Assembly: GCF_036687315.1 (NCBI RefSeq)
Contig: NZ_CP144683.1
Span: forward strand, 496,001 to 560,000
Reading direction: 5' to 3'
From: Sphingopyxis sp. TUF1
GTDB taxonomy: Bacteria > Pseudomonadota > Alphaproteobacteria > Sphingomonadales > Sphingomonadaceae
DNA: 64,000 nucleotides
Below the pieces are notes generated by a model. The model was not told the origin of the DNA, did no database searches, and saw nothing but the letters and a program-made list of their open reading frames with translations. Position numbers and translations under genes: made by a program. This document shows positions 1-11,327 of this stretch, piece by piece; position 1 is the stretch's first letter, and the number at the start of each line of letters is the position of its first letter.

Positions 1-502
1 AGGCGATCGTGCGGTTCGGGGTCGAGAGGATCATCAGGCCGCCGGGCGCAAGACGCGCCGCGAGTTCGGCAACGAACGCCGCGGGATCGGCGACATGTTC
101 GATGACCTCCATCGACGTCACCAGATCGAAGGTCGCCGGCGGCAGCGCGGCCAGTTCACCGGCATGATAGGTAATCGCCAGCCCCTGCCCCGTCGCGTGA
201 TCCTTCGCCACGGCAATATTCTCCGCCGCCGCATCGACGCCGGTGACGGCGGCGCCCATCCGCGCGAGAGGTTCGCACAGCAATCCCGCACCGCAGCCGA
301 CGTCGAGCGCGCGCTTACCCGCGAGTGGATGGCGTTCGCGCGCATCGACGTGCCAATGCCCATCGATCTGTTCGCGAATATATGCGAGCCGCACCGGGTT
401 CAGTCGATGCAGCATCGCCGACGATCCGCGCGGATCCCACCAGTCGGCGGCCAGCGCCCCGAAATGCGCGGCTTCGTGCGGATTGATCGTTGCGGCGTTC
501 AT
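1..502 (-). CDS. ubiG: Ubiquinone biosynthesis O-methyltransferase UbiG (3' part beyond window)
   Basis: SAM-dependent methyltransferase that makes the O-methylations of the ubiquinone ring. From the ATG at 502 the first 167 residues are visible. They hold the UbiG-type N-terminus (AAHFGALAADWWDP), the SAM-binding motif LDVGCGAGLL at residues 66-75, the acidic end of strand 2 (VTGVDAA, 87-93) and MEVIEHV at 131-137. The gene runs off the left edge, so about a third of the usual 240-250 residues is missing because of the window boundary, not truncation. It is divergent from lysC across about 220 bp. Identification is firm; a generic class I methyltransferase is the only alternative. Confidence 0.92.
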   Translation of the reverse strand, partial: MNAATINPHEAAHFGALAADWWDPRGSSAMLHRLNPVRLAYIREQIDGHWHVDARERHPLAGKRALDVGCGAGLLCEPLARMGAAVTGVDAAAENIAVAKDHATGQGLAITYHAGELAALPPATFDLVTSMEVIEHVADPAAFVAELAARLAPGGLMILSTPNRTIA

Positions 503-721
503 GTATCGCGATGTGGCATCACTGCCCTGCGCACGCAAGAAAATTACCGCTCTGGATCAAAGATCGACCCAAAACCTTGTTTAGGTTGCCTGTCACCAAG
601 AAAATATATCCTGACCGGATAATCGCTGCCTTGCCATCGCCCTTTGCCTTCCGTAACGACGCGAGCGCCGCAGAAATGCTTGGAAAGTTGCGGCCGAAAC
701 CATATCAGAAAGCGGGGCGAG

Positions 722-1969
722 ATGGCGCGGATCGTGATGAAATTCGGGGGCACGTCGATGGCGGGCACCGAGCGGATTCGCACCGTGGCGAAGCTCGTCG
801 CGCGCGAAGTCGCCAATGGCAACGAGGTCGCCGTCATCGTCTCCGCAATGGCGGGCGAAACCGACCGGCTCGTCAATTTCTGCCGCGAGGCCAACCCGCG
901 CTTCGATCCCGCCGAATATGACGTCGTCGTCGCCAGCGGCGAACAGGTAACATCGGGCCTGCTCGCTCTCACGCTTCAGGCGATGGGCGTCCCCGCGCGC
1001 AGCTGGCTCGGCTGGCAACTGCCGATCCGTACCGAGGAAGCGCACGCCCGCGCGCGGATCATCGACATTGACACGGGCGCGCTGACCGCCGCGATGGCAA
1101 GGGGCGAGGTCGCGGTAATTCCCGGATTCCAGGGCATGATGGACGACGGCCGCATCGCCACGCTGGGCCGCGGCGGATCGGACACCAGCGCCGTCGCCGT
1201 CGCCGCGGCGGTCAAGGCCGACCGCTGCGACATCTATACCGACGTCGACGGCGTCTACACCACCGATCCGCGCATCGTCGCGCGCGCGCGCAAGCTCGAC
1301 TATGTCACCTATGAGGAAATGCTCGAACTCGCGAGCGTCGGCGCCAAGGTACTCCAGACGCGCTCGGTCGGGCTCGCGATGAAGATGGGCGTGCGCGTGC
1401 AGGTCCTGTCCAGCTTTGTCGAGGGCGACGAAGCTCCCAAAAAAGGCACGATGATCGTCAGCGACGAGGAAATAGAGGAACATCAGATGGAACGGCAGCT
1501 GATCACCGGCATCGCCCACGACAAGAATGAAGCGAAGATCATCGTCACGCGCGTGCCCGACAAGCCCGGCGGCGTCGCCAACATTTTTGGCCCGCTCGCC
1601 GCCGCGGGGATCAACGTCGACATGATCATCCAGAATGTCGGCCGCGAAAAGGGCGAGACCGACGTGACCTTCACCGTGCCGGGCACCGACCTCCTCCGCT
1701 CGATCGACCTGCTCGACGACGCGAAGGACAAGATCGGTTTCAACCGCATCATCAGCGACGACAAGGTTGCCAAGATCAGCGTCGTCGGCGTCGGCATGAA
1801 AAGCCATGCGGGCGTCGCAAGCACGATGTTCCGCGCACTGGCCGACCGCGGCATCAACATCCAGGCGATCTCGACCAGCGAGATCAAGGTCAGCGTGCTG
1901 ATCGACGAGGATGAGACCGAACTCGCGGTGCGCGTGCTGCACACCGCTTACGGGCTCGACGCCGAGTAG
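722..1969 (+). CDS. lysC: Aspartate kinase
   Basis: Cytoplasmic aspartokinase, the first step of lysine, threonine and methionine synthesis (aspartate plus ATP to aspartyl phosphate). The 415-residue product begins MARIVMKFGGTSMAG, the family N-terminus, with the amino-acid-kinase domain to about residue 245 and two ACT regulatory domains after it. An open frame extends upstream to 644, but the ATG at 722 gives the conserved start and is preceded by GGGGCGAG. Length matches monofunctional aspartokinases. The ACT domains imply feedback inhibition by pathway amino acids. It converges on yciB across a palindromic repeat. Confidence 0.95.
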   Translation: MARIVMKFGGTSMAGTERIRTVAKLVAREVANGNEVAVIVSAMAGETDRLVNFCREANPRFDPAEYDVVVASGEQVTSGLLALTLQAMGVPARSWLGWQLPIRTEEAHARARIIDIDTGALTAAMARGEVAVIPGFQGMMDDGRIATLGRGGSDTSAVAVAAAVKADRCDIYTDVDGVYTTDPRIVARARKLDYVTYEEMLELASVGAKVLQTRSVGLAMKMGVRVQVLSSFVEGDEAPKKGTMIVSDEEIEEHQMERQLITGIAHDKNEAKIIVTRVPDKPGGVANIFGPLAAAGINVDMIIQNVGREKGETDVTFTVPGTDLLRSIDLLDDAKDKIGFNRIISDDKVAKISVVGVGMKSHAGVASTMFRALADRGINIQAISTSEIKVSVLIDEDETELAVRVLHTAYGLDAE

Positions 1970-1974
1970 ACACC

Positions 1975-2043
1975 GTCATTGCGAGCGCAGCGAAGCAATC
2001 TCCAGTTCGATGGCTGGCGATGCTTCGCTGCGCTCGCAATGAC
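1975..2043. repeat. Palindromic intergenic repeat, family A
   Basis: Two inverted arms, 1975-1997 and 2021-2043, match over 23 bases (core GTCATTGCGAGCGCAGCG). They lie between the converging lysC and yciB, so the hairpin could help end transcription on both strands. It looks like a dispersed repeat unit rather than a gene-specific terminator because no U-tract follows. Confidence 0.8.
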
Positions 2044-2050
2044 GAAAGCG

Positions 2051-2617
2051 TTACTCGGCAATCACCACACCGCGCCGCAGCCGCGCCTGCATCACGAAAT
2101 GCACCACCGCGATGTGGACCGCAAACAGGCCGAATTTCGACGCGAGCGGAAAGATGCCGATGAACAGCGGCCACCAGGCGGTGAAGAAAAGCGCGACGAT
2201 CAGATTGAGCGCGGCGCTCGCGAACATCATCGCCGACCAGATCATGCCGAACCGGTCCATCACGTCGCCCACAATCGCCATCTGCTCAGGCGGGATATAG
2301 CGGCTGAGCCAGCCTTTGCGCAGCATCACCGTCCCGACGATCAGATAGACGATCGTCGGTTTCGCCATCACGAAACGCGGATCGCCGGTAAACAGTGTCG
2401 CCGCGGCCGTGAGCAGGACCGACGCCAGGCTGATCCATTGCAGCGCCGCGACCTTGTTGCCGCGTGCCAGCTCATATCCCACCACCGCAATCGCAACCAC
2501 GGTGCCCGCCACCGTCGCTGGCACGATCTCCGCCCCCGCCGCCAACAGGATCGCAAAGACGATAATACCGAGCGAATCGAACAGCATCGGTCCGACGGCA
2601 TAAAGCAGCGCACGCAT
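2051..2617 (-). CDS. yciB: Inner-membrane protein YciB / septation protein A family (IspZ)
   Basis: Integral inner-membrane protein of the YciB/IspZ family, linked in other bacteria to septation and envelope integrity; the molecular activity is unknown. The 188 residues form about five hydrophobic segments (for example LLYAVGPMLFDSLGIIVFAI near the start). The family signature FTGDPRFVMAKPTIVYL lies near residues 77-93. Length fits the family. It faces lysC tail to tail. Confidence 0.85.
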   Translation of the reverse strand: MRALLYAVGPMLFDSLGIIVFAILLAAGAEIVPATVAGTVVAIAVVGYELARGNKVAALQWISLASVLLTAAATLFTGDPRFVMAKPTIVYLIVGTVMLRKGWLSRYIPPEQMAIVGDVMDRFGMIWSAMMFASAALNLIVALFFTAWWPLFIGIFPLASKFGLFAVHIAVVHFVMQARLRRGVVIAE

Positions 2618-2819
2618 AGAGTGTCCTCTCGCAGCTAAATGTTTTCGCTGTCAACATTGCAATTTGTCCGAGTGAGGTCAAGTCAAAAATTTACGTTGTT
2701 AACATTGGCGGCTGCGAGTGGGGCGCGATTGAAGTCATGGATCCCGGATCAAGTCCGCGATGACGAAGGTCTGGAAGCGACCGATTGCCGCCATAAGTCG
2801 AATATGGCATTCGGCGTCC

Positions 2820-3146
2820 GTGGATGCACATGACCAATGGCTAGATTCCGAACGTCAACAGAAGCGTCGCAGCGCAAACTTTTCGCTAGCGATGCTTCTA
2901 TCGCCGCCATTGCTAGCCCTCATTGTCCTTAGCCCCGCAGTTTTGGTGCGGCTGGATGGGACATCAAATACAACGCGAACTTTTTACGCAGTTTATCTGA
3001 CATTGGCCCTTATCGGCGCGTTTCGGTTCGCCCGCAAGCGGTTCGCGGTCGGATCGATCGGCCGGTATACTGTCAATTTCATTGCGATTGCTCTTGGGAT
3101 TTTTGCGCCGCTGATGGTGATCGCCGCGCTGCGTAGCGTGATTTAA
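2820..3146 (+). CDS. Possible small membrane protein, unrecognised
   Basis: An open frame with a possible GTG start at 2820 (108 residues); the frame is open further back to an ATG at 2760. It would have two hydrophobic helices around MLLSPPLLALIVLSPAVLV and VNFIAIALGIFAPLMVIAAL, with a basic stretch (RFARKRF) between them. No family is recognised and no convincing ribosome site is visible. The segment is clearly lower in GC than its neighbours, which suggests either recent acquisition or non-coding DNA. The hydrophobic pattern is the only support. Confidence 0.35.
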   Translation: MDAHDQWLDSERQQKRRSANFSLAMLLSPPLLALIVLSPAVLVRLDGTSNTTRTFYAVYLTLALIGAFRFARKRFAVGSIGRYTVNFIAIALGIFAPLMVIAALRSVI

Positions 3147-3158
3147 ACCAAATCGAAT

Positions 3159-3177
3159 GTCCGCTTCCCACCCCAAA
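3159..3177 (+). repeat. 19-base element, copy 1 of 3
   Basis: The element GTCCGCTTCCCACCCCAAA recurs at 24960-24978 (one mismatch) and 28713-28731. Copies 1 and 2 also share AATCGAA just upstream. All are intergenic. Confidence 0.6.
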
Positions 3178-3230
3178 GCGATCATTAAAAGGCCTTTCCT
3201 ACTTCACCCCGCCATGCTTCAAACTGGCCG

Positions 3231-3656
3231 ATGGAACACACCGCCCCACCCGCTCCGCTTCTCGCGGACACCTGCCTCGCCTTCACCGCCGTCCCGCTGG
3301 AACGCCGCCGCGCCGACGGCTGGACAGCCGAAACGCAGGGCAATTTCATTCGCGCGCTCGAAGCGATGGGGTCGGTTGGGAAAGCGGCGCGCGCGGTCGG
3401 CATGGGCCGCGCCTCGGCCTACCGCCTGCGCGATCGGCCGGACGCCGCCAGCTTCGCTGCCGCATGGGACCGGGCGATCGCGACGGGGCGCACGCATCAG
3501 TTCAGCATCGCGATGGACCGGGCGCTCAACGGCGTCACGATCGTCCGCGTATTGAAGGGCGGCGCGATTGACGTCAGCGGCGGTCCCGACATGACCGTGG
3601 TGAATGCCGTGCTGCGCGACGACGGCTTCGCTAAAGCGACAAAGGAGACAATATGA
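3231..3656 (+). CDS. Small helix-turn-helix protein of unknown function
   Basis: A 141-residue hydrophilic protein. Residues about 36-68 read as a helix-turn-helix (FIRALEAMGSVGKAARAVGM followed by GRASAYRLR), like the HTH_23/Hin-type domains of small regulators. The rest shows no recognised ligand-binding domain. ATG at 3231 is the first start in the frame. The gene stands alone: a lower-GC gap precedes it and the katG terminator follows on the other strand. A DNA-binding role is inferred only from the HTH. Confidence 0.65.
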   Translation: MEHTAPPAPLLADTCLAFTAVPLERRRADGWTAETQGNFIRALEAMGSVGKAARAVGMGRASAYRLRDRPDAASFAAAWDRAIATGRTHQFSIAMDRALNGVTIVRVLKGGAIDVSGGPDMTVVNAVLRDDGFAKATKETI

Positions 3657-3714
3657 ACGCGTTCATGCGAATCTTTTGTCGCTTTAAGGCCCTGAACCCA
3701 AGCCCCAAAAAGAA

Positions 3715-3750
3715 GACCCGCCCCCGGGCCCATGTCCCCGGGGGCGGGTC
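3715..3750 (-). terminator. Rho-independent terminator of katG
   Basis: Perfect 14-bp stem: arms 3715-3728 (GACCCGCCCCCGGG) and 3737-3750, with an 8-base loop. Read on the minus strand it is followed by TTCTTTTTGG, so it ends katG transcription. It also lies downstream of the plus-strand HTH gene. Confidence 0.88.
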
Positions 3751-3812
3751 GCGACGCGTCGTCCTGACCCCGCTTTCGGTCCCGCGGCATGATGCGGGAC
3801 CGGGTGCGGCGA

Positions 3813-6357
<2,545 letters not shown>

Positions 6358-6516
6358 ATGGCTAACAACCCCAACGAGCAGAACCAGAAAAATCCGCAGG
6401 CGGACCGCGACGAAGAACAGCGCCGCCAGCAGCAGCAGCAGCAGGACGGCCAGAACCGCCAGCAGGGCGGGCAGCGCTCCGACCAGGATCAGAATAAGAA
6501 CCCTCAGCAGCGCTGA
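6358..6516 (+). CDS. Small Gln/Asn-rich hydrophilic protein (52 aa)
   Basis: A 52-residue ORF with a strong ribosome site (AAAGAGGAGAAGG) just before the ATG and a rho-independent terminator 17 bases after the stop. The product is almost entirely Gln, Asn, Arg, Asp and Pro, with six Gln in a row at residues 24-29. It has no hydrophobic segment and should be intrinsically disordered. It resembles small hydrophilic stress proteins of sphingomonads in composition only, and I recognise no family. Being next to katG, it may belong to a stress response; that is inference. Confidence 0.7.
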   Translation: MANNPNEQNQKNPQADRDEEQRRQQQQQQDGQNRQQGGQRSDQDQNKNPQQR

Positions 6517-6532
6517 TTATCGGCTGGAGGAG

Positions 6533-6563
6533 AAAGGGACCGCCCCGCCGGGCGGTCCCTTTT
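6533..6563 (+). terminator. Rho-independent terminator after the small Gln-rich ORF
   Basis: 13-bp stem with arms 6533-6545 (AAAGGGACCGCCC) and 6550-6562, a 4-base loop and a short T run at 6560-6563. The A run on the left arm makes it usable from the minus strand too, where the TonB receptor gene ends at 6580. Confidence 0.82.
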
Positions 6564-6579
6564 CCATGAACGGGGTCCG

Positions 6580-8991
6580 TCAGAAGCCAGCCTTGATCGT
6601 CGCACCCCATGTACGCGGGTCGCCCGGCAGCCCGACGATCAGCCCGGTGTTGCCCGGCCCGACGCTCAGCTGATCGATATAATCTCGGTCGAATGCGTTG
6701 CGGACCCATGCGAAAATGTCGAGACCGTCATTGGCGCGAAAACCCGCCCGGAAATTCGACAAGGCATAGCCCTTGACCCATGTATAGGCCGAAGGCGACG
6801 GATTCGACGACCAGTTAGACCGATAATTGCCGTCATAACCGAGGTAGAATTGTCCTTCCTTGCCGACGAGGCGGGATTCGGCGTTGGCCTCCGCGCCGAA
6901 GGAAAAGGCCCATTTCGAAACGCCCGGCAGGCGCTGCCCCGAAATGTCGCAATTCGGCGGGCTGCTGGCTCCTCCCGACAATTCGGGCGGGCAAGGAGCA
7001 TCGACAAACCGCTTATATTTGGCATCGGTGTAGGCACCGTTGGCATAAGCGCGAAACCGCTCGCTCGGCCGAACCGATACGTCGAATTCGGCGCCCTGCG
7101 TGCGCACCTTATCGGCATTGGCCAGATAGCCGCGCAGCACCCCGAACTGCCCGTTGTTCACATTGGCCTGGAAATTCCCGATGTCAGTGCGAAAGGCCGT
7201 GAGGTTCAGGGTGATGCGCCGATCCCAGAATTCGGCCTTCACCCCGGCTTCATAATGATCGACCGATTCAGGTTTCACCGTCGCGGCAGCGAGGATCGGG
7301 TTACCGTCGGCGCCGTTGGGCACACCATTCTGATTGATTCCGCCCGATTTGAACGTCTTGGCATAGGTCGCATAGAAAAGCAGGTCGGTCGCCGCCTTCC
7401 ACGTCGCGGTGAGGTCATAGCTGAAGTTCCAGTCGCTGAACGAGGGCGCATATTCCTGCGGTGTGAACACGCCGAGCCGCGCGACGGATACCGGATCGGT
7501 CAGGCCCGCCGTCACCGCCGAGCCGTCGCCGGCAAAGACGAGGCGGCGATAATAGCCGTCCTTCTTGTCGTAGTTCAACCGGACGCCGGGCTGGATCGTG
7601 ACCTGGTCGGTGACCTTCCAGCTCAGCTGACCGAACAGGGCGGCGCTGGTGTTTTTGAGATACTGGGTGTTGATGGCGGTCAGGCCGTCGAGCACCGAGG
7701 GATCGTTCGACAAGGCGCTCGCCGGATTGAGCGTCCAGCGGCTTGACGCCGGGCCGTGGGCTTCGGTGCCCTGCGTGTCGATACGCTGGTAATAATAAAA
7801 GCCGCCGACGACAAAATCGAAACGGTTACCGGTGTAGTTGTATCGAAGCTCCTGCGTGTACTGATCCTGCTGCGACGGGTTCTGCGACTTGGTGACGATC
7901 GGCAGGCCGGTAAAGTCGCGATCGTTTTCGGGCTGCCAGTCCCAATAGCGCCACGCCGTAACCGACGTCAGCGTGCCCGGCCCGACGTCCCATTTGATGC
8001 GCAGCGACGCCCCGCCGATCTCGTTGCCCGCATTCAGGGTGGCGTCGAGATCGGTGAGCCGGTCATAGGGATTGTCGCTGGGAAAAGCATAGCCCTGTGC
8101 CGCAGCTAGCGCGGCGAACTGGCGATTGAGCGGCCGCTGCGTTGCCCCGGTGCGAACGAATACCGAGCCGCAGCACACCGCCTCCTGCCGGTTCCAGTCG
8201 CCGGCGAGCGTGATGTCGAGAGCGTCGGTAGGGCGCCAGAGCAATTGCCCGCGAATGCCGATATTGTCCTGACTCTGGATATGACGGTCGGTCGTGACAT
8301 TGTAGATCGTGCCGCGGCGGCTGGTCGACGAGACGGCAACGCGCGCCGCGAGCGTGTCCGACAACGGCCCGGAAATCGCGGCTTTCGCCTGCTTGAAATT
8401 CAGGTTGCCGATGCTGACCTCGGCCTTGCCTTCGAAATCGAAACCGGGCTGATTGGTGGTGATGTTGATCGCGCCGGCCGTCGTATTCTTGCCATAGAGC
8501 GTTCCTTGCGGACCGCGCAGCACTTCGATCTGCGCAACATCGAGGAAGTCGAAGGTCGAAGAGGCGACACGCGAATAATAGACATCGTCGACATAAATCC
8601 CCACGCCCTGCTCGATGCCGTCGTTGGTGAGGCCGAAGGGCGCGCCGATGCCGCGGATATTGACCGCGGTGTTGCGCGGGTTCGACGAATAGAATTGCAA
8701 TGTCGGCGTAAGCTGCGTGAGCCGCCCGACGTTGAAGCTGCCGGTATTGTCGATCTGTTCGCCCGCGACGACCGAAATGGCGATCGGTACGTCTTGTGCA
8801 GTTTCGCTGCGGCGGCGTGCGGTTACGACGATATCGCCGCCGTAGCTGCCGCCCTCGACCTGTGCGGCGGCGTCATCGGCAGTGAGTTCGCCGGTGATTT
8901 CCTCGGCGGCGGCGGGAGTCGCCAACAGCAAGGAGAGCGTGAGGAGGCTGGCCGGTACGCGCCGGTGGGCGGACGGATATTTTGCGGTCAT
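6580..8991 (-). CDS. TonB-dependent outer-membrane receptor
   Basis: Outer-membrane active transporter of 803 residues. ATG at 8991 gives a clean signal peptide (LLTLSLLLATPAAAEE). A TonB-box-like stretch follows (GGDIVVTARRRSE, about residues 50-62), then the plug with VEVLRGPQGTLYGKNTTAG-type sequence and a large barrel ending in Phe (KAGF), the usual assembly signal. The plug belongs to the broad iron-complex/sugar receptor group common in sphingomonads; the substrate cannot be read from sequence. The gene is downstream of the YezD-like gene on the same strand (about 100 bp gap), which hints at a sulfur-related ligand. Confidence 0.93.
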   Translation of the reverse strand: MTAKYPSAHRRVPASLLTLSLLLATPAAAEEITGELTADDAAAQVEGGSYGGDIVVTARRRSETAQDVPIAISVVAGEQIDNTGSFNVGRLTQLTPTLQFYSSNPRNTAVNIRGIGAPFGLTNDGIEQGVGIYVDDVYYSRVASSTFDFLDVAQIEVLRGPQGTLYGKNTTAGAINITTNQPGFDFEGKAEVSIGNLNFKQAKAAISGPLSDTLAARVAVSSTSRRGTIYNVTTDRHIQSQDNIGIRGQLLWRPTDALDITLAGDWNRQEAVCCGSVFVRTGATQRPLNRQFAALAAAQGYAFPSDNPYDRLTDLDATLNAGNEIGGASLRIKWDVGPGTLTSVTAWRYWDWQPENDRDFTGLPIVTKSQNPSQQDQYTQELRYNYTGNRFDFVVGGFYYYQRIDTQGTEAHGPASSRWTLNPASALSNDPSVLDGLTAINTQYLKNTSAALFGQLSWKVTDQVTIQPGVRLNYDKKDGYYRRLVFAGDGSAVTAGLTDPVSVARLGVFTPQEYAPSFSDWNFSYDLTATWKAATDLLFYATYAKTFKSGGINQNGVPNGADGNPILAAATVKPESVDHYEAGVKAEFWDRRITLNLTAFRTDIGNFQANVNNGQFGVLRGYLANADKVRTQGAEFDVSVRPSERFRAYANGAYTDAKYKRFVDAPCPPELSGGASSPPNCDISGQRLPGVSKWAFSFGAEANAESRLVGKEGQFYLGYDGNYRSNWSSNPSPSAYTWVKGYALSNFRAGFRANDGLDIFAWVRNAFDRDYIDQLSVGPGNTGLIVGLPGDPRTWGATIKAGF

Positions 8992-9090
8992 GACAATTTC
9001 CTGTTGCAAGAAAATTGCCACATCCGGCGGTCCGGTCTGCGGCATCAGGTCGGGGATTATCCCCGGCGGGAGCAGTTTGAGTTGGGTGTA

Positions 9091-9261
9091 TCAGTTCGGG
9101 TAGCGGTGGCGTTCGGTCACATCGACCTGCACCAACTTTCCTTCATGAACCGTGAGCTGGATCGCGCCGAACTTGAGCTTGTCGAGCGCGTCGAGCACGG
9201 TCTGGATGGCCCGGCGCGCCGGCTCCGGACGATCTTTCACGATATGGTCCGCGGAGGTCAT
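9091..9261 (-). CDS. YezD-like small protein (DUF2292)
   Basis: A 56-residue cytoplasmic protein. The core DALDKLKFGAIQLTVHEGKL followed by VQVDVTERHR is the DUF2292/YezD pattern. Members are often encoded beside sulfur-acquisition genes, and the biochemical role is unknown. ATG at 9261 follows GGAAAGGA; the frame opens a little further upstream without a ribosome site. A good promoter sits just upstream, and the TonB receptor follows on the same strand, so the pair probably forms one transcript. Confidence 0.75.
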   Translation of the reverse strand: MTSADHIVKDRPEPARRAIQTVLDALDKLKFGAIQLTVHEGKLVQVDVTERHRYPN

Positions 9262-9295
9262 CGATATTCCTTTCCCATTGTGGATTCGAGGGATC

Positions 9296-9323
9296 ATCAT
9301 ATGCCAAGTGATTTAGTTGACAA
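9296..9323 (-). promoter_or_regulatory. Sigma-70-type promoter for the YezD-like/TonB receptor unit
   Basis: On the minus strand: -35 TTGTCA (9318-9323), 16-base spacer, -10 TATGAT (9296-9301). The predicted start near 9289 gives a short leader of about 28 bases before the ATG at 9261. Confidence 0.55.
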
Positions 9324-9452
9324 TGATCGATTTGCTTTTTGCGCCGAAAGGTTGGGTTGCTGCGCTCAACGGATTCCGGTCTGCGGCGGGTTGATCTGCT
9401 CCGCGACGCCAGGGATTGCGCGCGAGTCCGAGTGCTGGCAAAGGCGGCTTTA

Positions 9453-10457
9453 ATGAGCAAAATTCATGAACTGATGGCCCGCGGAACCGAGCTTCTCGGC
9501 AGCGACTATGCCATCCTCTGCGGCGCGATGAGCTGGGTTTCCGAGCGCCATCTGGTCAGCGCGATCAGCAATGCCGGCGGTTTCGGCGTGATCGCATGCG
9601 GCGCGATGACGCCCGACCTTCTGGACGCAGAAATTGCCGCAACCAAAGCACTTGCGACGCGCAATTTCGGCGTCAACCTGATCACCATGCATCCCCAGCT
9701 TTTCGAGCTGATCGACGTGTGCGCCAGGCACGACGTTGGCCATGTCGTGCTCGCCGGCGGCCTGCCGCCCAAGGGCAGCCTGGAGGCGATCAAGGCATCG
9801 GGCGCGAAAGTGATCTGCTTTGCGCCCACCCTCGCGCTTGCCAAGAAGCTCGTCCGCTCCGGCGTCGATGCGCTGGTGATCGAGGGGATGGAGGCCGGCG
9901 GTCATATCGGTCCCGTCTCGACCAGCGTGCTGGCGCAGGAAATCCTGCCCTCGCTCGCCGACGAGCTTCCGGTCTTCGTCGCCGGCGGCATCGGCCGCGG
10001 CGAAGCGATCGCTGCCTATCTGGAAATGGGCGCGTCGGGGGTTCAGCTCGGCACGCGTTTCGTCTGCGCGACCGAGAGCATTGCACATCCCAATTTCAAA
10101 AAGGCCTTCCTCCGCGCTTCGGCGCGCGAAGCGGTCGCGAGCGTCCAGATCGACCCGCGCTTGCCGGTCATCCCGGTCCGCGCGCTCAAAAATGCGGGCA
10201 CCGAAGCCTTTACCGCCAAGCAGCGCGAAGTCGCGAACAAGCTCGACAAGGGCGAGGTCGACATGATGGAAGCGCAGCTGGAGATCGAACATTATTGGGC
10301 GGGCGCGCTGCGCCGCGCGGTCATCGACGGCGATGCCGAGAACGGGTCGTTAATGGCAGGGCAATCTGTCGGTATGGTATCTGAAGAAGAAAGTGCGGCC
10401 GAAATCGTCGCATCGCTGGTGCAACAGGCCGAAGCGGCCTTGCACGCTCGGGGTTGA
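9453..10457 (+). CDS. Nitronate monooxygenase family (NPD-type) FMN protein
   Basis: FMN-dependent TIM-barrel enzyme of the nitronate monooxygenase/2-nitropropane dioxygenase family, which oxidises alkyl nitronates; many homologues have unproven substrates. The 334-residue product starts at the ATG at 9453 (MSKIHELMARG). The flavin and phosphate signatures are AILCGAMSWVSE near residue 20, IEGMEAGGHIGPV with the presumed catalytic His near residue 150, FVAGGIGRGEAIAAYLEMGA and GVQLGTRF. A further upstream ATG at 9339 lacks family sequence. FabK-type enoyl reductase is a related alternative, but the sequence fits NPD better. Confidence 0.85.
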   Translation: MSKIHELMARGTELLGSDYAILCGAMSWVSERHLVSAISNAGGFGVIACGAMTPDLLDAEIAATKALATRNFGVNLITMHPQLFELIDVCARHDVGHVVLAGGLPPKGSLEAIKASGAKVICFAPTLALAKKLVRSGVDALVIEGMEAGGHIGPVSTSVLAQEILPSLADELPVFVAGGIGRGEAIAAYLEMGASGVQLGTRFVCATESIAHPNFKKAFLRASAREAVASVQIDPRLPVIPVRALKNAGTEAFTAKQREVANKLDKGEVDMMEAQLEIEHYWAGALRRAVIDGDAENGSLMAGQSVGMVSEEESAAEIVASLVQQAEAALHARG

Positions 10458-10491
10458 TACCGCACGTTATTATGCGGTTGGGGAGTGGATC

Positions 10492-11247
10492 ATGAATTTG
10501 TCGCGTAAGATCGTTCTGGCTGGTCTGCTGGCGAGTGTTGCCGCCTGTGCGCCCAAGCCTCCCCCGCCACCTCCGCCGCCTCCCCCGGCGCCGCCGGTCG
10601 TCATCATCCCGCCACGGCCGCTGCCGCCGGGCAATGCGTCGCTGACGCAAATCCTGCCCGGCCGCGGAATCGACGGCAAGTTCGTGACGGCGAACAGCGG
10701 CGTGACCGGCGATCGCGCCTTCTGGCAGCTCAAGATCGGGCTCAACGTCGCTGCGATCGGGTGCCGCGGCTTAGAAGAAGCGACGCTGGTCGCCGCCTAC
10801 AACAATATCATCAAGGCGCATGGCAAGACGATCCGCTCGACCGAAAAAACGGTGATCCGCGACCTTGGCAAGGAAACGAAAACCAACGGCACTGCCGCAC
10901 GCGACCGCCTGTCGACGCAGCTGTTCAACTATTTTGCCCAGCCCCCGGCACAGCGCGCCTTCTGCACCCGCGCGAACGAGATCGCCCAGCTCGTGTCCTC
11001 GGCACCAAGCGCGCAGGTCGTCGAACAGGCGCCTGCGCATCTGCTTCGCCTCGACGAACCCTTCACCGAGTTCTACGAGGCCTATGCGAAATATCAGGCG
11101 GACGTCGCGGCATGGGACGCCAAATATGCGCCGCGGCCAGCGATTATGGCCGCGCCTGCACCCGTAGCGTCGACAGCCCCGCTTGGCCCGGTCGGCCCGG
11201 CTTCGGCATCGATCAGCGGGCCCGTGGAGCCGCCGTCGAACAAGTGA
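10492..11247 (+). CDS. Predicted lipoprotein with proline-rich linker, unrecognised
   Basis: A 251-residue envelope protein. ATG at 10492 gives a lipoprotein signal (KIVLAGLLASVAAC), so Cys18 would be lipidated after cleavage in VAAC. A run of about ten prolines follows and probably acts as a rigid spacer. The remaining 200 residues are soluble, with two more cysteines, and match no family I recognise. It lies between the nitronate monooxygenase and ptsP on the same strand with short gaps, but no shared function is evident. Confidence 0.7.
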   Translation: MNLSRKIVLAGLLASVAACAPKPPPPPPPPPPAPPVVIIPPRPLPPGNASLTQILPGRGIDGKFVTANSGVTGDRAFWQLKIGLNVAAIGCRGLEEATLVAAYNNIIKAHGKTIRSTEKTVIRDLGKETKTNGTAARDRLSTQLFNYFAQPPAQRAFCTRANEIAQLVSSAPSAQVVEQAPAHLLRLDEPFTEFYEAYAKYQADVAAWDAKYAPRPAIMAAPAPVASTAPLGPVGPASASISGPVEPPSNK

Positions 11248-11327
11248 CGCTGGCGGCGACCGCGCAGGATTAGATTGGGCAATCGCGCGCGGGGTATTGG
11301 CGCGCGCCGTATCCTTCTGATAGCAGG

